Positions 7,395 through 12,456 of a stretch of 13,795 nucleotides of DNA are shown here, in pieces. Every line of letters begins with the position of its first letter. Within the stretch, counting starts at the first letter, position 1. Both the position numbers and the translations under genes were made by a program. The DNA lies in the NCBI GenBank assembly GCA_934644855.1, contig CAKUDJ010000004.1, forward strand, positions 1 to 13,795. Reading direction: 5' to 3'. The stretch is from an uncultured Elusimicrobiales bacterium. Lineage in GTDB: Bacteria > Elusimicrobiota > Elusimicrobia > Elusimicrobiales > Elusimicrobiaceae. The notes below the pieces were generated by a model, which made no database searches, was not told the origin of the DNA, and saw only the letters and a list, made by a program, of their open reading frames with translations.

Positions 7395-8861
7395 TTATTG
7401 CCACTTCATTAAATACGGCGGCACCAATAAAGCAAAAGATAATAAATACATCAACACCAGCAGCGGCAACATCCATTTAAGCCACTTGCCGTAGGCAATG
7501 CGGGCAAAACCGATGGCGGCAATCGTCACGGGGTCCGTGGGAATCACCATATTCAGCCAACTGCCCCCCAGTTGGAATGCCAACACCATGGTTTGGCGGG
7601 TAATGCCGATTAAGTCCGCCAGCGGTGCCAAAATGGGCATGGTCAAAACCGCTTTGCCGGAGCCGGACGGGATAAAAAAGTCTATCACCGTTTGCAGCAT
7701 CATGGCCGCCCAAGAAGCGCACACCGGGTGCAAATGTTTAATCAGGCCGGACATATACTCCAGTAGCGTATCCAAAATATGCCCGTTGTTGGCAATCAGC
7801 ACAATGGCCTGCGCAAAGCACAGCAGCATGGCAATTTCCGCCATGCCGCGCACCCCTTCAAAGAATGCGTCGTTAAATTGGCCCATTTTCATACGGCCGA
7901 GGATGGCGCACAAAAAGCCGATACCTAAAAATAAGGCGGCAATTTCCGTAATGTACCAGCCGGTGGCTTCCAAGTGGAGCATTTCCATTAAGTCCACACC
8001 CCACAGGCCTTTAATCATACTGCAAATTTGCGGTTTTAATACACCCACTACTAACCCAACCATACCTAACCCAAAAGCCAAAAGCACCAGTTTTTGGCGG
8101 CGGGTCATGCGGGTTTCTTCTTTGTTGAGTTTCAGCTCTTTGCGTTTTTCAATATCAAAATCATACGTTAAACTGGCTTGCGGATTTTTGCGGATTTTGC
8201 GCGCATAGAAACTTAACCAGGTAATTACAACGCTGGTGCAGATAATCCAAATAATAAAGCGGTAGCCGATGCCGGAATACAACGGCACTTGCGCAATACC
8301 TTGTGCAATACCCACCGTAAACGGGTTGGTAAACGCGGCCGCAAACCCCACACCCGCGCCAATGAACGGAATGGCGGTACCCAGGGCAGAGTCATACCCC
8401 AGGGAAAGCGCCAACGGGATAAAAATAGGGATAAAGATTAGCGCTTCTTCGCACATACCAAAGGTGGCCCCGCAGAGCGAAAAAGTGATAATACCCAAAG
8501 GAATAAACAAAAAGCGCAGTTTGGGGCGGCGTTGGAAAAACGCACTGGCGGCGTGAATCCCGGCGGCGATTGCCCCGGTTTTTTCCACCACGCTTAACAC
8601 CCCGCCGATGACGAGCAGAAACACCACCACTTCCGCCGTGTTGGAAAAACCTTGAATGGGGGCTTTTAATACATCAAACAACCCTTGCGGGTTGGCGGGC
8701 ACCGGGTGATACGTTCCGGCAATTACCACTTGGCGGCCGTCTACATCCATTTTTTCATACGCGCCGCTGGGCACAATCCACGTCATAACGGCTACTACGC
8801 CGATAATGGCCAAAATAATGGCGAATGTGTTTAACTTAATTTTGGATAAAATCCTAGACAT
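7395..8861 (-). CDS. yfcC: YfcC/DcuC-family membrane transporter (promoter-proximal copy)
   Basis: The 488-residue protein is a paralogue of its downstream neighbour, with the same plan and many identical blocks: TWIVPSGAY, PVPANPQG, FSLCGATFGM, IFIPIFIPLALSLGYD, NPFTVGIAQGIAQVPLYSG, KNPQASLTYDFDIEKR and SGSGKAVLTMP. Differences fall in the re-entrant motifs: GMCEEAL for GMEEETL, PSGSGKA for ASGSGQA, and NMVIPTDPVTI for NPVIPTAPVTM. It also has about 20 extra residues around position 280 (MIKGLWGVDLMEML). Such changes could mean a different substrate, or the two halves of an uptake and export pair. The ATG follows AGGAAG by a few bases, and a good promoter lies just upstream at 8889-8917. Confidence 0.87.
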   Translation of the reverse strand: MSRILSKIKLNTFAIILAIIGVVAVMTWIVPSGAYEKMDVDGRQVVIAGTYHPVPANPQGLFDVLKAPIQGFSNTAEVVVFLLVIGGVLSVVEKTGAIAAGIHAASAFFQRRPKLRFLFIPLGIITFSLCGATFGMCEEALIFIPIFIPLALSLGYDSALGTAIPFIGAGVGFAAAFTNPFTVGIAQGIAQVPLYSGIGYRFIIWIICTSVVITWLSFYARKIRKNPQASLTYDFDIEKRKELKLNKEETRMTRRQKLVLLAFGLGMVGLVVGVLKPQICSMIKGLWGVDLMEMLHLEATGWYITEIAALFLGIGFLCAILGRMKMGQFNDAFFEGVRGMAEIAMLLCFAQAIVLIANNGHILDTLLEYMSGLIKHLHPVCASWAAMMLQTVIDFFIPSGSGKAVLTMPILAPLADLIGITRQTMVLAFQLGGSWLNMVIPTDPVTIAAIGFARIAYGKWLKWMLPLLVLMYLLSFALLVPPYLMKWQ

Positions 8862-8888
8862 TGCTTCCTGTTTTTCCTCTTTCTTTGT

Positions 8889-8917
8889 AATATAAATAAC
8901 AAACTATTATTTTACAA
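8889..8917 (-). promoter_or_regulatory. Sigma70-type promoter for the tandem YfcC-family genes
   Basis: On the minus strand, TTGTAA (8912-8917) and TATATT (8889-8894) are separated by exactly 17 bases. The predicted transcript start is near 8882, giving a leader of about 20 bases with AGGAAG before the ATG at 8861. The divergent rsmI gene shares this A/T-rich interval. Confidence 0.6.
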
Positions 8918-8976
8918 AATAACGCTATATATAAGCGGATTTTTTTTGTATTTGTTTTTGGCGGCGCGTTTTTTTA

Positions 8977-8982
8977 TATACT
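8977..8982 (+). promoter_or_regulatory. Minus-10 element of the rsmI promoter, suggesting a leaderless mRNA
   Basis: TATACT lies six bases before the rsmI ATG (8989), so a start about seven bases downstream would begin the RNA at or next to the A of the ATG. No Shine-Dalgarno sequence is present in the T-rich stretch before it. TTGTTT at 8952-8957 is a possible minus-35 element with a long 19-base spacer. Confidence 0.45.
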
Positions 8983-8988
8983 TTATAT

Positions 8989-9687
8989 ATGCTTTATATT
9001 GTGCCTACCCCTATCGGGAATTTGCAAGATATTACCCTGCGCGCGTTAGAGGTATTAAAAACGTGTGATGCCGTACTGTGCGAAGACACCCGCCGCACCC
9101 AAATTTTACTTTCCCATTTTGCTATTTCTAAACCGACGTACCGTTATAACGAAAATGACGATTTTTCTATCCGCCGCTGCACGGAAGTATTGGAAAGCGG
9201 CAAAACGTGTGCGTTGGTGTCCGATTGCGGCACCCCCTGCATTTCCGACCCGGGTTGGCGGCTCGTGAAAGCGGCGGTGGAAAAGGGGGTTAAAGTTTCT
9301 TCGCTGCCCGGCCCCAGCGCGGTGGCGTGTGCGCTAGCCGGGGCGGGGATTACCGGCGGAGCGTTTACCTTTTTGGGGTTTTTGCCCCGCAAGCCCGGGC
9401 GCGCGGCCAAATTGCTGGCTGCTGCGTATGGCGTGGGCAACCCGGTGGTGGTGTATGAATCACCCTACCGCGTGATTAAAATGTTGGGGCTGATTGCCAA
9501 AACCTTGGGGGAAGACACCCCGGTTATTTTAGCGCGGGAACTCAGCAAAGTGTACGAAGAATGGCTCCGCGGTACGGCGGCCGGATTGTCGGCGGATTTG
9601 GGCAAAAAGCATAAAGTGCAGGGGGAATTTGTAATGATTATAGACCGCCCCCGCAAGGAAGAAAAAAATGAAGACACAGATTTTTAA
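8989..9687 (+). CDS. rsmI: 16S rRNA (cytidine-1402 2'-O) methyltransferase RsmI
   Basis: RsmI uses S-adenosylmethionine to methylate the ribose of C1402 in the decoding centre of 16S rRNA. The 232-residue protein has the tetrapyrrole-methylase fold and the family motifs: PTPIGNLQDIT at 6-16, EDTR at 32-35, VSDCGTPCISDPG at 77-89 (most relatives have SDAGTP), LPGPSAV and the FLGFLPRK segment. The family is usually about 270-290 residues; the C-terminal helical domain seems to be absent here. The N-terminus matches the family start directly, so ATG 8989 is firm although it has no ribosome binding site. It overlaps tsaC by 20 bases and heads a three-gene operon with tsaC and a histidine kinase. 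Confidence 0.94.
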   Translation: MLYIVPTPIGNLQDITLRALEVLKTCDAVLCEDTRRTQILLSHFAISKPTYRYNENDDFSIRRCTEVLESGKTCALVSDCGTPCISDPGWRLVKAAVEKGVKVSSLPGPSAVACALAGAGITGGAFTFLGFLPRKPGRAAKLLAAAYGVGNPVVVYESPYRVIKMLGLIAKTLGEDTPVILARELSKVYEEWLRGTAAGLSADLGKKHKVQGEFVMIIDRPRKEEKNEDTDF

Positions 9688-10300
9688 CGCCGCCGATTTG
9701 ACGGGCGCGCAACTGGCGCGCGCCGCGCAGGATATAGCCCGCGGCGCAGTGGCGGTTTTTCCGACGGATACGGTATACGGTATAGGCACTTATGCGTTTA
9801 ACGGGGACTCCATTTCCCGCATTTACGCCCTTAAAAACCGCCCGGCCGGCCAAGCGTTGCAGATTTTGACGGGCACGGTGGAACAGGCAAAGGCCATCAC
9901 CGCGTGGAGCCCGCAAGCGCAAAAACTGGCGCAAGCGTTTTGGCCCGGCGCCTTAACCGTTATTTTGCAGGCCAATGCGGCGGGGCAACCGCTCCTGCGC
10001 GGGTTTGAAGCGTTGGGAATTCGGGTGCCCGGGAACCGTTTTTTGGTAGAATTATTAACTCAAATGGGTGGGGCGATGGCCTCCACCAGCGCCAATTTAC
10101 ACGGGCAGCCTACGCTCACGCAGGAAAAGGACATTCTGCAAACGTTTGACGGCAAAGCGGACTATATTTTTTTAGGCGGCACGCTTTCCCCGGTGGCATC
10201 CAGCGTAATTAATTTGGCGCAGAATCCCGCACATTTAATCCGGGAGGGGGCCGTTTCCCGCGCCCGCCTGGAAGCTGTGTTAGGCGAAAAAATAGATTGA
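9668..10300 (+). CDS. tsaC: L-threonylcarbamoyladenylate synthase (TsaC/YwlC/Sua5 family)
   Basis: The enzyme makes threonylcarbamoyl-AMP from threonine, bicarbonate and ATP, the first step of t6A37 tRNA modification; TsaB, TsaD and TsaE then use it. The 210-residue protein is a single YrdC domain, without the extra C-terminal Sua5 domain. Motifs: PTDTVYGIG at 32-40, LKNRP at 55-59, FWPGALTVIL at 91-100, GIRVPG at 117-122 and STSANLHGQPT starting at 139. AAGGAAG before the ATG lies within the end of rsmI, and the two genes overlap by 20 bases. Its partners tsaE and tsaB are in the first operon of the window. Confidence 0.94.
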   Translation: MKTQIFNAADLTGAQLARAAQDIARGAVAVFPTDTVYGIGTYAFNGDSISRIYALKNRPAGQALQILTGTVEQAKAITAWSPQAQKLAQAFWPGALTVILQANAAGQPLLRGFEALGIRVPGNRFLVELLTQMGGAMASTSANLHGQPTLTQEKDILQTFDGKADYIFLGGTLSPVASSVINLAQNPAHLIREGAVSRARLEAVLGEKID

Positions 10301-10313
10301 GAGGTATACGCGT

Positions 10314-11297
10314 ATGTTTGAAATATTTGTTTCTTACTCTTTGTTGGTGGCGGCGTCACTTTCTTTGCTGACGTATTGGATAACACGCAAATTTGTGCTT
10401 AAAAAAATGAACCGTACCATTATGAAAGCGGAACATAATTACCAACAGCAAATTGCCTCTTTGCAGCAGCAGCTTTCCGGCAAGGTGAATATTTTGGAAG
10501 GTATGGTGGAAAAACTGCGCTTATCCAACCAGGAACTCAGCCGCTTAAACGACATCCGCAGTAAATTTATGTCTATCGTCGCGCACGATTTGCGCCAACC
10601 GCTTTCTTCTATTCAGGGTTTTACGTCCGTGCTGATGATGGATAACCCCCAAGGCGGCATGGGCAATAACGACCAAGTTGCCCTTAATAACATTATCAAA
10701 GCTACGGACAATATGAACCTGCTGATGGCGGATCTAATGGATATTTCCATGATAGAATCCGGCAAATTCAAAATGGATTTTAAGAGTTTTGTATTTAACG
10801 CGCTGATGACGGATGTAGTCACCCTGCAAACGGTCAACGCGCAGAAAAAAGGCATCTTTTTGCAAACGTATGAATTCCCGGAAGAAATTACCGTATATGC
10901 AGACCGTTTCCGCATTTCGCAAGTGTTAAATAATTTGTTAGGGAACTCTATTAAATTTGCCCCGTCCGGCGGGCGGGTGGACGTGCGCTATTACACGCAG
11001 GATAAAAATTTATTTTTTTCCGTGTCCGATAACGGCCCCGGTATTTGCCATGGGGAAAAGGAAAAAATCTTCCAAAAATTCCACCAGGCCGGCAATGACC
11101 GCAATATGAAAAAGCAAGGTTGGGGCTTGGGCCTTTCCATTGCACAGGAAATTGTAAACGCGCACAACGGCGCGATTGGCGTGGAAAGCGCCGGCTTGGG
11201 CCAAGGGGCTACTTTTTGGTTCAGTATTCCGCTTTCCGCCCCGGCGGTGGACACGCTGCCCCCCAAACCGCTGCCCCCCGTGCCACCGAAAAATTAA
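10314..11297 (+). CDS. Membrane-bound orphan sensor histidine kinase
   Basis: The 327-residue protein has one membrane helix (about residues 4-24), a coiled-coil linker rich in Gln and Glu (33-80), a dimerisation/phospho-acceptor domain with the H-box SIVAHDLRQPLSSI (His91), and a complete HATPase domain: N-box NNLLGNSIKF, G1 DNGPGI, F-box KIFQKFHQ and G2 GWGLGLSIA. All key catalytic residues are present. There is no sensor domain outside the membrane and no PAS or HAMP domain; the signal may come through the membrane helix or coiled coil. A short Pro-rich tail (residues 306-327) follows the catalytic domain. No response regulator is nearby. GAGAGG precedes the ATG, 13 bases after tsaC, and a terminator follows. 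Confidence 0.92.
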   Translation: MFEIFVSYSLLVAASLSLLTYWITRKFVLKKMNRTIMKAEHNYQQQIASLQQQLSGKVNILEGMVEKLRLSNQELSRLNDIRSKFMSIVAHDLRQPLSSIQGFTSVLMMDNPQGGMGNNDQVALNNIIKATDNMNLLMADLMDISMIESGKFKMDFKSFVFNALMTDVVTLQTVNAQKKGIFLQTYEFPEEITVYADRFRISQVLNNLLGNSIKFAPSGGRVDVRYYTQDKNLFFSVSDNGPGICHGEKEKIFQKFHQAGNDRNMKKQGWGLGLSIAQEIVNAHNGAIGVESAGLGQGATFWFSIPLSAPAVDTLPPKPLPPVPPKN

Positions 11298-11309
11298 GTT
11301 TTACAAATT

Positions 11310-11343
11310 CCCCGGCCTGTAAAAAGTGCGCCGGGGTATTTTT
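11310..11343 (+). terminator. Rho-independent terminator after the rsmI-tsaC-kinase operon
   Basis: CCCCGGC (11310-11316) pairs with GCCGGGG (11330-11336) around a 13-base loop and is followed by TATTTTT. It begins 13 bases after the kinase stop codon. Confidence 0.85.
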
Positions 11344-11355
11344 GGGGATATTTGC

Positions 11356-11361
11356 TAAAAT
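11356..11361 (+). promoter_or_regulatory. Minus-10 element of the rnhA promoter, suggesting a leaderless mRNA
   Basis: TAAAAT lies seven bases before the rnhA ATG (11369), right after the preceding terminator. A start at the normal distance would fall at or next to the ATG. There is no purine-rich ribosome binding site in the bases before it. A clear minus-35 element is not visible. Confidence 0.42.
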
Positions 11362-11368
11362 ATAACGT

Positions 11369-11941
11369 ATGAAAATAAAGATAAATATAGACGGCGGCAG
11401 CCGCGGCAATCCGGGCCCGGGCGCAGCGGCGTATGTCATTTGCAGCCCGGAGGGGAAAATTTTGGCGCAAGAAGGGCATTTTATGCCGCATTGCACCAAC
11501 AACCAGGCCGAATACACCGCCTTAAAATTGGCCCTGATTAAAGCGGGGGAGTTGGGCGCCACGGAATTATTTATCCAATCCGATTCTTTATTACTGGTTA
11601 AGCAGTATTTGGGCGAATATAAAATAAAACACCCGGATTTGGCGGCCCGCATGGCGGTTATACGCAAATTGGCGGCGCGGTTTACTATCCATATCCAACA
11701 CGTTTTGCGCCACTTAAACAAAGCGCCGGACGCCCTGGCAAACAAAGCTATGGATGCCAAGCAATCGTTGGGGTTCAACCCGATTGTCCGCCTGCCGCAA
11801 GACGAAGAAATTTTAACCCCGTCCGCCCCGGATAATAGCGTAAACGGGGTGGAAGTAAAGCCGGTGGTGCGGCAGGAACCGCGCACGCCCGCCAAAAAAA
11901 CCAAAGGGCCCGAGCAGCCGGACTTATTCGGCGGCTTTTAA
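11369..11941 (+). CDS. rnhA: Ribonuclease HI with a C-terminal extension ending in a clamp-binding-like motif
   Basis: RNase HI cuts the RNA strand of RNA-DNA hybrids, for example primers and R-loops. Residues 1-130 form the catalytic domain, with the metal-binding carboxylates Asp8 (in NIDGGSRGNPG), Glu48 (in NNQAEYTAL), Asp72 (in IQSDSLLLVKQ) and Asp121 (in NKAPDALANKA). The pattern resembles the compact single-domain type without the N-terminal hybrid-binding domain. Residues 131-190 form a low-complexity tail rich in Pro, Lys and Val that ends in EQPDLFGGF. QPDLF (183-187) matches the bacterial sliding-clamp-binding consensus QL(S/D)LF at four of five positions. Clamp binding is inference. 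The gene has its own probable promoter and no visible ribosome binding site. Confidence 0.92.
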   Translation: MKIKINIDGGSRGNPGPGAAAYVICSPEGKILAQEGHFMPHCTNNQAEYTALKLALIKAGELGATELFIQSDSLLLVKQYLGEYKIKHPDLAARMAVIRKLAARFTIHIQHVLRHLNKAPDALANKAMDAKQSLGFNPIVRLPQDEEILTPSAPDNSVNGVEVKPVVRQEPRTPAKKTKGPEQPDLFGGF

Positions 11942-11958
11942 TTGGGCGCGGCATTTGG

Positions 11959-11964
11959 TAGAAT
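11959..11964 (+). promoter_or_regulatory. Minus-10 element of the rnpB promoter
   Basis: TAGAAT lies 12 bases before the first base of RNase P helix P1 (11976), so the RNA would start near 11971. The minus-35 position, overlapping the rnhA stop codon, holds only a weak TTTTAA. Confidence 0.5.
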
Positions 11965-11970
11965 TTTTAA

Positions 11971-12316
11971 GATTTACAAACAACCCAGATAACCGCCCCC
12001 GGCCGGTTCCGGCTCCGGGGGAGGAACTTCCGGACTCCACAAGGCAGTGCGCCGCTTGAAAAGGCGGGACGGCGGGGCCATATCCCCGTTGGACGGAAAG
12101 TGCAACAGAAAGTATACCGCCCGCAAGGGTAAGGGTGAAATGGCGGGGTAAGAGCCCGCCGCATAGCCGGCAACGGCTATGGCACGGTAAACCCCGCATG
12201 GAGCAAGGCCAAGCCGGTCCACACGCTGCCCGCGTTCGTGACCAAGTAGGCCGCTTAGAGTAATGGTTATCACAGCCCGCAAGGGTTGACAGAATCTGGG
12301 GTATCGGTTGTTTGTG
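11971..12316 (+). ncRNA. rnpB: RNase P RNA (catalytic RNA of ribonuclease P)
   Basis: This ribozyme removes the 5' leader of precursor tRNAs. Helices found by pairing: P1 (11976-11985 with 12306-12315, ten perfect pairs), P2 (11988-11994 with 12265-12271), a G/C-rich P3, P4 (12026-12034 with 12295-12302), P8 with a GAAA loop, P13 (12142-12147 with 12155-12160), P14 with a GCAA loop (12162-12181) and P19 (12274-12287). Conserved segments AGTGCAACAGAAAG, TAAGGGTGAAA, GGTAAGAG, GGCACGGTAAAC, GGAGCAAGGCCAA and GACAGAA are intact, and the CCA-binding GGT of loop L15 is present near 12215-12217. Odd points: changed P4 pairs, a P12 stub and no P18. Compensated pairing and intact core segments argue for a working gene. 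Confidence 0.96.
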
Positions 12317-12350
12317 GCCCGTGTTCCCTTTGGGGGCGCGGGTCTTTTTT
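12317..12350 (+). terminator. Rho-independent terminator of rnpB
   Basis: A 12-pair stem with some G-T wobbles (12317-12328 with 12332-12343) and a TTT loop is followed by C and six T. It begins one base after the end of P1. Confidence 0.9.
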
Positions 12351-12360
12351 ATTTGCGCCT

Positions 12361-12378
12361 AAAATCCGGCGGATTTTT
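12361..12378 (+). terminator. Second small terminator-like hairpin after rnpB
   Basis: AAAATCC (12361-12367) pairs with GGATTTT (12371-12377) around GGC, followed by one more T. It is short, and may be a backup stop for transcripts that pass the first rnpB terminator. The rest of the gap between rnpB and gdhA holds only terminators. Confidence 0.4.
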
Positions 12379-12399
12379 AAGGGAATTTTTCCGCACCGC

Positions 12400-12434
12400 A
12401 AAAAGCCCCGCACGCCTAACGGAGTGCGGGGTTT
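12400..12434 (-). terminator. Rho-independent terminator of gdhA
   Basis: CCCCGCAC (12406-12413) pairs with GTGCGGGG (12424-12431), eight perfect pairs with a ten-base loop. On the minus strand it is followed by CTTTTTGC, and it lies about 25 bases after the gdhA stop. The TTT on the plus-strand side makes it weakly bidirectional. Confidence 0.88.
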
Positions 12435-12456
12435 CAAAACATGGGGGCAAACGGCT

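Noticed and set aside
7498..8208. 236-codon plus-strand open frame
   Set aside because: It is antisense to a clear membrane transporter. The Pro/Lys/Ser-rich translation is the mirror of hydrophobic codons.
8923..8937. CGCT-ATATATA-AGCG inverted repeat in the divergent intergenic region as an operator
   Set aside because: Only four pairs flank an A/T spacer in A/T-rich DNA. It could be a regulator site, but chance is an adequate explanation.
11221..11904. 227-codon minus-strand open frame across the kinase end and rnhA
   Set aside because: It crosses a terminator and lies antisense to two genes with intact catalytic motifs; no domain was recognised.
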